From Methanobacteriota archaeon (lineage in GTDB: Archaea; Thermoplasmatota; Thermoplasmata; RBG-16-68-12), in contig VBMB01000138.1 in NCBI GenBank assembly GCA_005878525.1, positions 1-39,952 of the forward strand: 39,952 nt of DNA. The letters are read 5' to 3'. A model generated the notes under the pieces. It did no database searches. It was not told the origin of the DNA and saw only the letters and a program-made list of their open reading frames with translations. Shown here piece after piece: positions 17,504 through 24,689 of the stretch. How positions within the stretch are numbered: the stretch's first letter is position 1; each line of letters begins with the position of its first letter. A program made the position numbers and the translations under genes.

Positions 17504-17512
17504 GGAGGAGGT
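17504..17512 (+). promoter_or_regulatory. Strong Shine-Dalgarno site of cstA
   Basis: GGAGGAGGT lies 3-11 nt before GTG 17516. It fixes the non-ATG start codon of the gene and shows that this organism uses SD-led as well as leaderless initiation. Confidence 0.7.
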
Positions 17513-17515
17513 ACC

Positions 17516-19339
17516 GTGGTCGACATTCTGTCAACTCCGTTTCTGTGGGTCGTCGTCACGATCGGGCTGTATGGAGTCGCGTACTGGGGCTATGGAAAGT
17601 GGATCGACCGGAACGTGTGGCGATCCAGCGCGAAGAAGGCGACGCCGGCGCACATGTACATGGACGGCGTGGAGTACTTTCCCGTGAGTCGGTACGTCCT
17701 CTGGGGCTATCAGTTCAAGAGTATCGCGGCGCTCGGACCGATTCTGGGTCCGTTCATTGGAATCACGTTCGGATGGCTTCCTGCCCTCCTGTGGATCATC
17801 GGCGGGAACTTCTTCATCGGATGGCTGCAAGACTACGGCGCGATGATGTTGTCGGTCCGGAAAGAGGGACGTTCGTTCGGACCGATTACATACGAGTTCA
17901 CGGGGGCCCGGGGCCGGACAAACCTGCTCGCCTTCGTCCTGTTCTACCTCATCATCATCTCGGCGACGTTCATTGCCCTCATCGCGTCGTTCTGGAACGC
18001 GTTCCCGGGGACGTTCGTCGCAACGGTCGGCATCCTCCTCGCCGGGCTGCTCTGCGGCCAGCTCCTGTACCGGGTCAAGATGAACGTCTTCGCGGTCACC
18101 GGAATCGGACTCGCCGTGGTCGTCCTGAGCATCTACTTGGGCGTGGCCTTCCCGATTACCCTTGGTTTCGGGGTGTGGAACATCCCCATCTGGGCGTTCG
18201 TGGCCGCCGTCATCCTGTACGCTGCCGCGGTCCTTCCGACTCCGATGTTCGTCCAGCCGACGAACTACCTGGCGTTCTACCCGGCCTACGCGGCAATTCT
18301 CTTGATTCTCTTCGGAGCCCTCATGACCCCGTTTTGGGGCGCCAGCTTCCTCGGGTTGACGTTGCCGAGGGCACCTACCCCGATTAGCATCCAGATGCCG
18401 GCCGGCCCGTTCTGGTTTGATCCCCAGGGAATCCTCGGGCCGATCTGGCCAATCCTGTTCGTCGCGATCGCCTGCGGCGCGATCTCCGGATGGCACAGCC
18501 TCGTGAGCAGCTCGTCGTCGGCGAAACAGCTGGACATCGAAACGGACGCCCTCCCGGTTGGCGGCGGAGCGATGCTCTCGGAAGGACTCCTGGCTCTCGC
18601 CTCGCTGATCGCGTACATGGTCCTCGCCCCGAGCTTCTTCGTCGGCCGCACGAATGTCGCGGCCTGGGTCGCGGGCGCGGTCACGCTCACGACGCCGTTC
18701 CTCGGTGGTCTGACGGCTCCGATCCTGACGACGTTCTTCGGCCTCGTGCTCATCATTTATGCGCTCACGGTTCAGGCGCTCGTCACGCGATTCTTCCGCC
18801 TCGTCGCCGCGGAATCGTGGAGCGAAGGTCGGTTCCACGTGTTCGGCAACAAGCACGTCTCGACGGTGGTCGGCCTCGGCATCCCATGGGCATTCGCGGT
18901 CTCCGGGAGCTGGTGGGCCCTCTGGTTGTACTTCGGTGGCGCGAATCAGCTCCTTGCGGGTCTTGCGATCATGCTCATCACGATCCACCTCGCAAGGACG
19001 CGCGCCCCGACGAGGTTCTCCCTCATCCCCGGGGTCTTCATGATCGTGACGACTTTGGCGGCACTGGTGTGGCAAACCGGGACGTTCCTGTACTCCGTCT
19101 GGGCGTACCTGAACAACGACAACTCATGGGTCCTCCGGAACGTCCGGCCGCCGATTAACACGAAGGACTACATCCTCGTGGCCGTCGCAATCAATGCGGT
19201 CTTCGTCGCCGTGGGAACCGTGTTGTTCGCTGTCGGCCTGTCGATGGCGGTCCGGCTGTTCCGCAGCTACCGCAGCAGCATGGCGGAGCGTCGCGCTCGG
19301 GCGCCCGCGGCTGCGGACGGCGGCGAGCGAGAGAGGTAG
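17516..19339 (+). CDS. cstA: CstA family carbon-starvation/peptide transporter
   Basis: This 607-residue membrane protein with about 14-16 helices belongs to the CstA family. The N-terminal half has the family pattern ARGRTN and ATPAHMYMDGVEYFPVSRYVLWGYQFKSIAALGPILGP, near the universal CstA signature. Residues GNFFIGWLQDYGAMMLSVRKEGRS and, later, GWHSLVSSSSSAKQL also match. Bacterial CstA and YjiY proteins import peptides or pyruvate under carbon limitation. The start is GTG, set by a strong SD site. The small gene that opens the ArsA cluster begins 57 bp downstream behind its own SD, so co-transcription is likely. A palindrome over the promoter suggests regulated expression. Confidence 0.93.
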   Translation: MVDILSTPFLWVVVTIGLYGVAYWGYGKWIDRNVWRSSAKKATPAHMYMDGVEYFPVSRYVLWGYQFKSIAALGPILGPFIGITFGWLPALLWIIGGNFFIGWLQDYGAMMLSVRKEGRSFGPITYEFTGARGRTNLLAFVLFYLIIISATFIALIASFWNAFPGTFVATVGILLAGLLCGQLLYRVKMNVFAVTGIGLAVVVLSIYLGVAFPITLGFGVWNIPIWAFVAAVILYAAAVLPTPMFVQPTNYLAFYPAYAAILLILFGALMTPFWGASFLGLTLPRAPTPISIQMPAGPFWFDPQGILGPIWPILFVAIACGAISGWHSLVSSSSSAKQLDIETDALPVGGGAMLSEGLLALASLIAYMVLAPSFFVGRTNVAAWVAGAVTLTTPFLGGLTAPILTTFFGLVLIIYALTVQALVTRFFRLVAAESWSEGRFHVFGNKHVSTVVGLGIPWAFAVSGSWWALWLYFGGANQLLAGLAIMLITIHLARTRAPTRFSLIPGVFMIVTTLAALVWQTGTFLYSVWAYLNNDNSWVLRNVRPPINTKDYILVAVAINAVFVAVGTVLFAVGLSMAVRLFRSYRSSMAERRARAPAAADGGERER

Positions 19340-19396
19340 CCGCACCGACAAGGCTCTTGAGCCCGTCGCGCATCGGGAAAGGAGGAGAGAGGCGAG

Positions 19397-19687
19397 ATGA
19401 CTGAATCGAACGACGCCCCGAAGCCGAAAGGCCGGGGCGGAAAGATTAAGGAGGCTGCGAAAGGCGTCTTCTACGGGATGGCGGCCCATGGCCATGTCAC
19501 GGCGGCGCTCCGTACCCGGATGTACCTCGAGCATCTGTTCATGTTCATCACCCTCGGAGACATGCTCGGCGTGCCCGTCATTCCCCCGTACTACTCCCTC
19601 AAGATTCTGCCGTACGCGGTCCCGAACATCAAGAGCTGGAAGCAGCGCGTATTCCGGGAGCGGGACTTCACCGACCAAGTCTTCTGA
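19397..19687 (+). CDS. Small protein of the ArsA cluster (paralogue A)
   Basis: This 96-residue protein has no recognised domain. A basic, polar N-terminus (KPKGRGGKIKEAAKG) leads into a moderately hydrophobic segment (YLEHLFMFITLGDMLGVPVIPPYYSLKILPYAV) and a charged end (SWKQRVFRERDF). It is clearly related to the 89-residue protein at 22944: both share LG(V/I)P, Y-x-S-x-(K/R)-(I/L)-LPY-x-V, W-K-x-R and R-E-R-(D/E). A strong SD (AAAGGAGGAGAG) precedes the ATG. The first ArsA-type ATPase starts 8 bp after its stop. Position and shape suggest a membrane-associated partner or receptor for the ATPases, by analogy with Get3 partners, but nothing proves this. Confidence 0.8.
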   Translation: MTESNDAPKPKGRGGKIKEAAKGVFYGMAAHGHVTAALRTRMYLEHLFMFITLGDMLGVPVIPPYYSLKILPYAVPNIKSWKQRVFRERDFTDQVF

Positions 19688-19695
19688 GGGAATCC

Positions 19696-20688
19696 ATGGG
19701 CCTTGCCTCCTTTTTCGAGAAGAAAGGCGACAAAGGGATCGTGATCTTCGCCGGGAAAGGGGGCCTCGGCAAGACGACGTGCAGCGCCGGCCTGAGTCAC
19801 TACATGGCCTCGAAACGGAAGCGCAACGTGCTCTGTTTCTCCACAGATCCGCAGGCGAGCCTGAGCGATATTTTCGACCGGGACATTTTCGGAAAAGGGC
19901 TCGTCTCCGTCATCCCGAACCTGGACGTAGTGGAGATCGATGCGGACCGGCGCGTGGCCGACTACCAAAATGAAGTCAAGCAGAAGATCCTCACCATGTA
20001 CGGGCTTTCGGAGCTCCCTGTGGAAATCGAAGAATATATCGACTCGACGTCAGCGGAGCCCGCGATGTACGAGTCGGCGACGTACGACGCGATGGCCGAC
20101 CTCGTGTCCACGAGCGGCCACGACCTGTACGTGTTCGACATGCCGCCGTTCGGCCACGGCGTTCGCATGATCGCGATGGCGGAGATCCTGAGCAAGTGGG
20201 TCGGGAAAATCACGGAGGCGCGCGAGAAGGCCCAGGAGTACGAGGCGGTCGCGGCGACCTTGAAGGGGACGAAGGTCTCGGAGGACGAGGTCCTCAAGGA
20301 GCTTCAAGACATTCAGGCGAAGATCACGCGGTTCACGGACCTCATGGTCGACCAGCGGCGCACATCCTTCTTCATGGTCCTGATCCCGGAGCGCATGGCG
20401 ATCCTGGACACGGAGCGCGCGCTCGAGATGTTCGACGCCCTCGGCCTTCAGATGGCGGGGTTGATCGTGAACCAGGTGTACCCTGCGGAGCTCGCCGAGG
20501 CGAAAGGCGGCGAAGCGGTCGAGTTCCTCCGGAACCGCGCGCGGATGCAGCGGAAATATCTCGATGAGATCAAATCGAAGTTCGCGGGGAAGGTCGTCGC
20601 GATGCTCCCGATGTACCCGAGGGAACCGCGCGGACTCGACATGATCGAGCGGGTGTCCCAAGACCTGCTCTTCGGACCCGCGCTCTAG
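19696..20688 (+). CDS. ArsA/Get3-like ATPase, catalytically complete copy
   Basis: This 330-residue SIMIBI-class P-loop ATPase has a deviant Walker A, GKGGLGKTT (20-28), with the signature lysine K21. Switch I reads STDPQASLSDIF and keeps the aspartate (D58) equivalent to the hydrolytic Asp of yeast Get3 (D57). Switch II reads VFDMPPFGHGVRMI, close to the family DTAPTGHTLR. The A-loop is MLPMYPREPRG. The CxxC zinc motif that dimerises Get3 is absent, so dimerisation must differ. In characterised relatives such proteins drive arsenite export or deliver tail-anchored proteins to membranes. No arsenite channel is nearby. The next gene is a second, divergent copy 10 bp downstream, implying a heterodimer. 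Confidence 0.93.
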   Translation: MGLASFFEKKGDKGIVIFAGKGGLGKTTCSAGLSHYMASKRKRNVLCFSTDPQASLSDIFDRDIFGKGLVSVIPNLDVVEIDADRRVADYQNEVKQKILTMYGLSELPVEIEEYIDSTSAEPAMYESATYDAMADLVSTSGHDLYVFDMPPFGHGVRMIAMAEILSKWVGKITEAREKAQEYEAVAATLKGTKVSEDEVLKELQDIQAKITRFTDLMVDQRRTSFFMVLIPERMAILDTERALEMFDALGLQMAGLIVNQVYPAELAEAKGGEAVEFLRNRARMQRKYLDEIKSKFAGKVVAMLPMYPREPRGLDMIERVSQDLLFGPAL

Positions 20689-20698
20689 GTGATGCCGT

Positions 20699-21733
20699 GT
20701 GACGACCCTTCCCGAACTCCTCGAACAACGGCCGAAGATGCGGTACATCTTCACGGGCGGAAAGGGAGGCGTCGGGAAAACGGTTGCCGCGGCGGGGCTC
20801 GCGTACCACTGCGCTTCCCAAGGCGAGAGCGTCCTGGTCGCGTCCTTGAACCCGGTCCACTCCCTGTCGAGCCTGTTCGGCCAGAGCCTTTCCGGCGGAA
20901 AGGTCATCGAGGTGAAGGGCGCGAAGAACGTGTATGCGGTCGAGGTGGAAACGACCGAGGTCGTGGAACGTTACCGTAATTCGATTCGAGGCCGCGTCAA
21001 GGAATTCCTGAAGTGGGCGGACATCCCCCTCGATGCGAGGCCGTTCATCGAGATTGCCGCGACGAACCCTGCGTTCGAGGAGAGCGCGATGTTCGATCGG
21101 ATGGTCGATTACATCCTCAAAGAAGGCGAAGCGTACGATCGCGTGATCTTCGACACCGCGGCGGTCGCGAACGCGGTGCGCCTGATCGGCCTGAGCAAGA
21201 TCTACGGCCTCTGGCTCACCCGCATGATCGATTCGCGCAAGGAGGCGCTTAGCATGCGCGTCCAGCTCTCGTTCCGGAAGGAGAAGGTCATGGCGGAGGT
21301 GAAGAAGGATCCGCTCATGGCGGACCTCATTTCCATGAACGAGCGGTTCGAGAAGGCCAAAGGCGTGCTCGTAGATCCCGAACGGACCGCGTTCTTCTTC
21401 GTGACTCTGCCGCTCGCCCTCCCGATCGCAGTCGTCCGTCGTTTCATTGGGATGGTTCAGAAGTTCAACATCCCGATCGGCGGGGTCGTCGTGAACGAGG
21501 TGCTCCGCCCGGAGATCGCGCTGCAAGACGGCGCAGGCGAGTACCTCGCGAACAAGTACCACGAACAGACCGCGTACATGAAGGTCCTGTACCGCGACTT
21601 GGGTCCGCTCGTCCGGTCGTACATCCCGCTGTATTCGTCCGAGGTCACGGGGGTCGACATGGTCCGTCGGGTCTCCGAGGACATGATGACGTACACCCCG
21701 CCCTTCGCTGCCGAATTGATGGGCGCGGCATGA
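20699..21733 (+). CDS. ArsA/Get3-like ATPase, divergent copy with altered switch residues
   Basis: This 344-residue protein is a paralogue of the preceding ATPase, in tandem. Walker A is intact (GGKGGVGKT, 20-28). Switch I reads SLNPVHSLSSLF, so the catalytic Asp of the family is replaced by Ser58 and the earlier STDP Asp by Asn. Switch II reads DTAAVANAVRLI, lacking the GH of PTGHTLR. The A-loop IPLYSSEVTG is well kept, so nucleotide should still bind, but hydrolysis may be poor. No CxxC zinc motif is present. The start is GTG 20699. Its stop overlaps the next gene's ATG by 4 bp. Tandem Get3-like pairs exist in actinobacteria (Rv3679/Rv3680), so a heterodimer is a natural model. Confidence 0.92.
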   Translation: MTTLPELLEQRPKMRYIFTGGKGGVGKTVAAAGLAYHCASQGESVLVASLNPVHSLSSLFGQSLSGGKVIEVKGAKNVYAVEVETTEVVERYRNSIRGRVKEFLKWADIPLDARPFIEIAATNPAFEESAMFDRMVDYILKEGEAYDRVIFDTAAVANAVRLIGLSKIYGLWLTRMIDSRKEALSMRVQLSFRKEKVMAEVKKDPLMADLISMNERFEKAKGVLVDPERTAFFFVTLPLALPIAVVRRFIGMVQKFNIPIGGVVVNEVLRPEIALQDGAGEYLANKYHEQTAYMKVLYRDLGPLVRSYIPLYSSEVTGVDMVRRVSEDMMTYTPPFAAELMGAA

Positions 21734-22218
21734 AGCCCACGACGCGGGATCACGTCGTCGCTGCGACGCACTTCGTCTTGGGTCCCTCAAATTTTGTTGT
21801 GATTCGCCTTCCGGACAATTGGGACTTGCGCCTCGGTCGACATCCGATGGATGTGGACTACACGGTCGCCTACGACGGCGTGCGTTGGGCCCAAGAAGGC
21901 CGGGCCGCGGGGCTCCTCGTCGATGCACGAGCCCGGCGGGCGATCGAGTTGTCCGTGCGAACCTCGCGCGGATCGATCCCGCCCCCGAAGTTCGATGAGT
22001 CCCACCCCGGGACGTGCAAGATCGGAGGCCATTCGGCTTCCTACACGCTTGGCTCGGCTCACTTCGGCCTCCTGGGGACGAAGATCTATCACGTGCTCCA
22101 TGTGTCGTACCGGTGCGACGAGACCCAGCGTCTCGTCGATCTCCGGTTCATGCACCGCGGAGCGCCGGAACTTCTCGAAGGGCTGCTGTCTCCTCTCGCG
22201 GGAACGCGCTGCCACTAG
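21730..22218 (+). CDS. ArsA-cluster-associated protein, unknown function
   Basis: This 162-residue protein overlaps the divergent ATPase gene by ATGA and is therefore translationally coupled to it. No known family was recognised. It looks soluble, with alternating beta strands (SNFVVIRLPDNWDLRLG, IYHVLHVSYRCDETQRLVDLRFMHRG). Two cysteines (in GTCKIGG and SYRCDE) and a C-terminal RCH are present but no clear metal site. Its stop codon overlaps that of the convergent membrane-anchored gene at 22215 within a shared CTAG. A role with the ATPases, such as a cofactor, cargo adaptor or substrate-binding protein, is inferred only from coupling. Confidence 0.75.
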   Translation: MKPTTRDHVVAATHFVLGPSNFVVIRLPDNWDLRLGRHPMDVDYTVAYDGVRWAQEGRAAGLLVDARARRAIELSVRTSRGSIPPPKFDESHPGTCKIGGHSASYTLGSAHFGLLGTKIYHVLHVSYRCDETQRLVDLRFMHRGAPELLEGLLSPLAGTRCH

Positions 22219-22850
22219 GCAGCGAGGCGTTCCGCCAATGCCCGGATGGCCGCGATTCCTCGAGACGCGGCCCCCGGTGCCACGGACACGGAGGCCGCGA
22301 TGCCCGGCTGCTTCCCGGAGGTCACATGGAGGGCCGCGATCGGGTCCAGCGTGCCGGGGTCGATGCTTTCCAGGATTCGACGGGCACTCCGCTCGTCGTC
22401 CGAGGACAGGAGGAGTTCACTCCCACCGAGGGAGACGTTCGACCAGCCCGCTTTGGAGCGACTCCTCCGCCGGCCGATACGAGTCTGCGGGTCCACGAGC
22501 TCGAACTCGATCCGCGGGTCCTTCCGGAGGGAGGCCTCCACCAGCGCGGCATCTCGCCGGCCCTGAGCGGTCCCGATCGCCCAGTTGATTGGCATTTCTC
22601 GAGGTCGCAGGGTGACCGTGAGAGAGAATTCCTGAAAGGGCGGATCGGCTCCCTCCGTCTTCATCCGGAAGGCGGTCGTCCCGAACCACTGGATTTTCGA
22701 GGTCCCGCCCAACCCGACGACGGCCCGCTTGAGTTCTGTCCCGATCCGGCGGGCGAGGCGACGCGTGTAGACGAAGGCACCGTAGTACCAGACCAGAAAG
22801 AAGGCGGCGATGACGAGCACCGCGATCAAGCCGGGGTCGAGATCCGCCAC
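22215..22850 (-). CDS. N-terminally membrane-anchored protein, unknown function
   Basis: This 211-residue protein begins with an acidic stub and a single hydrophobic helix (LIAVLVIAAFFLVWYYGAFVYT), followed by basic residues, placing the rest in the cytoplasm. The soluble part contains strands such as FSLTVTLRPREMPINWAIG and a regular GSELLLSSDDERSARRILE pattern. No family was recognised. The start is GTG, 25-30 nt downstream of a TATA-like element. It is convergent with the ArsA-associated gene (shared CTAG stop) and divergent from the second small paralogue, so it sits inside the cluster and may belong to the same system. Confidence 0.7.
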   Translation of the reverse strand: MADLDPGLIAVLVIAAFFLVWYYGAFVYTRRLARRIGTELKRAVVGLGGTSKIQWFGTTAFRMKTEGADPPFQEFSLTVTLRPREMPINWAIGTAQGRRDAALVEASLRKDPRIEFELVDPQTRIGRRRSRSKAGWSNVSLGGSELLLSSDDERSARRILESIDPGTLDPIAALHVTSGKQPGIAASVSVAPGAASRGIAAIRALAERLAA

Positions 22851-22872
22851 GGCCGACGGAAATGCGAGTGCA

Positions 22873-22881
22873 CCCTAAAGG
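22873..22881 (-). promoter_or_regulatory. TATA-like promoter of the membrane-anchored gene
   Basis: Reads GCCTTTAGG on the minus strand, 23-31 nt upstream of the GTG start at 22850, consistent with leaderless transcription. Confidence 0.45.
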
Positions 22882-22897
22882 CCTCCGGCGGCGGAGG
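22882..22897. promoter_or_regulatory. GC-rich palindrome between two divergent TATA-like boxes
   Basis: CCTCCG-GCGG-CGGAGG is an inverted repeat with 6-bp arms sitting exactly between the leftward and rightward TATA-like elements. It could be an operator for both genes, or it may reflect only local base composition. Confidence 0.35.
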
Positions 22898-22906
22898 AAA
22901 ACGTTT
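22898..22906 (+). promoter_or_regulatory. TATA-like promoter of small paralogue B
   Basis: Reads AAACGTTTA and lies about 38-46 nt upstream of the GTG start at 22944. It shares ACGTTTA with the cstA promoter palindrome (17445-17451), 5.4 kb upstream. Confidence 0.45.
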
Positions 22907-22943
22907 AGCGCCGCCCGACCATCCGCTCGGACTGGGGGACGGC

Positions 22944-23213
22944 GTGAGCCGCTGGAGGCGCGCCTTGCAGATCGTCAAGGAGATCCTATGGGGCCTGTTC
23001 TTCTTCGACCTCTACACGGAGAACATGAAGATGCGCATCCGGTACAATGACGCGGTCAACCTTCTCGTCTTCTCGGAGCAGCTCGGGATCCCGCTCATGA
23101 ATTCCTACGTTTCCATGCGTCTGCTCCCATACTTTGTCGGGCAGCTCGAGGGATGGAAGCGCCGCGAGATGCGGGAGCGCGAGATCCTCGAGGAAGCCCC
23201 GGAGATTCACTAG
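22944..23213 (+). CDS. Small protein of the ArsA cluster (paralogue B)
   Basis: This 89-residue protein lies at the end of a long spurious ORF in the track (22014-23213). The GTG at 22944 gives MSRWRRALQIVKEILWGLFFFDLYTENM, and homology to the 19397 protein starts soon after, so this start is preferred. The shared core is LGIPLMNSYVSMRLLPYFV followed by EGWKRREMRERE. The basic N-terminus and the amphipathic or hydrophobic WGLFFFDLY suggest membrane association. It has its own TATA-like promoter and is divergent from the membrane-anchored gene. Its final ~120 bp overlap the 3' end of the convergent zinc-ribbon gene, an unusually long overlap here. Confidence 0.75.
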   Translation: MSRWRRALQIVKEILWGLFFFDLYTENMKMRIRYNDAVNLLVFSEQLGIPLMNSYVSMRLLPYFVGQLEGWKRREMREREILEEAPEIH

Positions 23214-23511
23214 CGGCGGGAGCGTTTCCGCACCGCCAGCATGCGTCCCGCGCGATGCCGTTCCACGCCGCGCAAGTGGTGCATGGCCACCGTCGCGCCA
23301 GCGGGATGTGGCTCGGATCGTGGACCGTCGCCCCGGCTCCGCGTCCGCAGCTCCAACATCGGTCCAGCTCGAACTCGTTGCGCTGCCCGCATGCAAGACA
23401 GAGCCAGTCTCCTCGCCGAGCTCCCGACCGGAACGATTGACGTCGTCCCCAGGCGAACCCCGCCAAGCACGAAAGAAAGACAGCTACGGCTGCGATCGCG
23501 AGCGAGTCCAT
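23095..23511 (-). CDS. Membrane-anchored protein with two RanBP2-type zinc ribbons
   Basis: This 138-residue ORF starts with a short hydrophobic helix (LAIAAVAVFLSCLAGFAWG), then basic residues, then two zinc modules of the W-x-C-x2-C-x10-C-x2-C type: C38/C41/C52/C55 and C77/C80/C91/C94. Such small ribbons bind RNA or proteins. The last ~38 residues (after CGNAPAA) are low in pattern and lie over the coding end of the convergent small gene. In another frame the minus strand stops at 23210, sharing CTAG with the TAG of that gene as in two other convergent pairs here, so a 1-base indel near 23225 is possible. The start is ATG, with a TATA box ~34 nt upstream. Confidence 0.7.
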   Translation of the reverse strand: MDSLAIAAVAVFLSCLAGFAWGRRQSFRSGARRGDWLCLACGQRNEFELDRCWSCGRGAGATVHDPSHIPLARRWPCTTCAAWNGIARDACWRCGNAPAASESPGLPRGSRAPASRGASIPRAARQSMGADAWKRRNS

Positions 23512-23513
23512 GG

Positions 23514-23533
23514 GGGAACGGCGCGTCGTTCCC
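23514..23533. repeat. Inverted repeat just upstream of the zinc-ribbon gene
   Basis: GGGAACG-GCGCGT-CGTTCCC has perfect 7-bp arms. It lies between the TATA box (23540-23550) and the start codon (23511), where it could be an operator or a 5' hairpin of the transcript. Confidence 0.4.
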
Positions 23534-23539
23534 GGGCCG

Positions 23540-23550
23540 AACTAAATACG
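23540..23550 (-). promoter_or_regulatory. TATA box of the zinc-ribbon gene
   Basis: Reads CGTATTTAGTT on the minus strand, 30-39 nt upstream of the ATG at 23511. Confidence 0.5.
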
Positions 23551-23627
23551 TTCCTCGCTGCCTATCTAAAATGAAACTCTGACGCGCGTCTTGCTGCCGC
23601 GATCGTGGCGGGAGTGCCCCACCGGAA

Positions 23628-24242
23628 TCAATGTCCAATCACGCGCGAGCCGAAATAGAAAGTCACGACGAGGGACAGCGCTTGCTCGGCGCGGCCCGCC
23701 AAGAGCCCTCCTTGTTTCGTCACCAGGGCGAAGCAGATGTACGCGGTCAAGCCGAGTGCGCCGACCGCGACGATATCGCGGAAGAACGTGGCGAGGCGGT
23801 GACGGATGTGGCTCTCGTGTGCCCGACGGTGGACGAGCCAGGAGGCCGTGGCCCCGAGAACATAGCCCCCGAGGACTTGCAGGACCGCCCGGAGGTCGGC
23901 CGGAATGCCCTGCAGGGAAGGGCTCCGGGTCAGGAACCACGCGGTGAGGCCCGCGAATCCGAGGAACAAGAGGATCCGGACCAGTCGCGGATGGTGCGGA
24001 GCAGTTGGAGCGGGCTGGCCGGGCTGAACCGCAAGCGGGGTCGAGACGGCACGGCTCCCGAAGTAGAAGGCGATGACGACGACCACGGCATTCACGAGGA
24101 CGGTCGGTACGGTCGGTGTGGACCCTCCCTGAAGGAGGACGTACCCATATGCCGCGGTCACGATAACGGCGATCGCCCCGCGCACGCTCCCGTGCGGGAG
24201 TCGGAGGGGCTCGGGTAGTTGGCCGACCTGAGGGATGGCCAC
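23628..24242 (-). CDS. Polytopic membrane protein, unknown function
   Basis: This 204-residue protein has about five hydrophobic segments (for example GAIAVIVTAAYGYVLLQGG, LVNAVVVVIAFYFGSRAV, ILLFLGFAGLTAWFLT, LQVLGGYVLGATASWLVH and LSLVVTFYFGSRVIG). The motif FYFGSR occurs twice, at the ends of helices 2 and 5, suggesting internal duplication; similar FYFGS endings are known in small 3-TM holin-like proteins, but the link is weak. A His/Arg-rich loop (HRRAHESHIRHRL) lies before the last helices. The start is GTG, with CTTAAG-type sequence ~26-30 nt upstream. No function can be assigned. Confidence 0.65.
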   Translation of the reverse strand: MAIPQVGQLPEPLRLPHGSVRGAIAVIVTAAYGYVLLQGGSTPTVPTVLVNAVVVVIAFYFGSRAVSTPLAVQPGQPAPTAPHHPRLVRILLFLGFAGLTAWFLTRSPSLQGIPADLRAVLQVLGGYVLGATASWLVHRRAHESHIRHRLATFFRDIVAVGALGLTAYICFALVTKQGGLLAGRAEQALSLVVTFYFGSRVIGH

Positions 24243-24296
24243 GTTCGCGCAACAGTGGATGGGGCGCTTAAGGCTGACGATGCGCGAATGAAAAAT

Positions 24297-24518
24297 CTAG
24301 AGGAAAAAGGTGCTAATCGCCTGCGTCAACCGGCGCAGCAGGCGACCGTCGTCCTCGGATTTGGACGACCGGCGGTCCGAGTGGTTCGGGCGAACCCCGT
24401 CAGCGAGCCACGCGCCGTCGCGGTCCCCGAATTCGGCCCGAACATACCGGTCGAGGTCCGTCGCCCGGGTTCGCTGCAACCCGGCGGATATCGACGTGTA
24501 CGGAGGGATGCTCATCAT
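24297..24518 (-). CDS. Small hypothetical protein, 73 residues
   Basis: The listed ORF begins at 24563, but an excellent ribosome-binding site, GGAGGTGG, lies 5 nt upstream of two tandem ATG codons (24518 and 24515), so translation most likely starts there. The protein (MMSIPPYTSISAGLQ... to ...LTQAISTFFL) is charged and soluble with no recognised motif. It lies between the five-helix membrane protein and the divergent ArsR-type gene. The competing plus-strand ORFs lack an SD and look like shadows. No homologue is recognised, so the SD is the main evidence. Confidence 0.45.
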   Translation of the reverse strand: MMSIPPYTSISAGLQRTRATDLDRYVRAEFGDRDGAWLADGVRPNHSDRRSSKSEDDGRLLRRLTQAISTFFL

Positions 24519-24523
24519 ACCGG

Positions 24524-24531
24524 CCACCTCC
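24524..24531 (-). promoter_or_regulatory. Shine-Dalgarno site of the 73-residue gene
   Basis: GGAGGTGG on the minus strand, 5 nt from ATG 24518. It is among the best SD matches in the window and is the reason this small ORF is called. Confidence 0.5.
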
Positions 24532-24689
24532 GGATCCACGGATCCAGCCCGCGCACGGCCCAAGCGTAGCGGACTGCGGAGTCCGACGGGAGGGCGTCGT
24601 TCGTCTCATCAATTGGCTTCGTAAATCGTCTGTTTCTCTTGTTCCAATGCATGTTTGGTTGATTGCAATGGACGTTAATAAAGCCTTTG

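Noticed and set aside
17531-19075. 514-residue minus-strand ORF opposite cstA
   Set aside because: Extremely Arg/Asp/Glu-rich with no hydrophobic core, and antisense to a well-motifed CstA with a strong SD.
19696-21733. Nitrogenase iron protein or arsenite pump reading of the tandem ATPases
   Set aside because: P-loop GKGGxGKT is shared by several SIMIBI families, but switch I (DPxxSLS) and the A-loop match ArsA/Get3; no Cys ligands of NifH and no ArsB gene are present.
20570-21928. 452-residue minus-strand ORF opposite the second ATPase
   Set aside because: Low-complexity charged composition, and the plus strand carries intact Walker and A-loop motifs.
24532-24545. GGATCCACGGATCC as a mobile-element end
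   Set aside because: It is two adjacent 6-bp palindromes with no matching partner or transposase in the window.
24219-24569. 116-residue plus-strand ORF before the ArsR-type gene
   Set aside because: No ribosome-binding site or motif; the minus strand in the same place has a strong SD for a short ORF.
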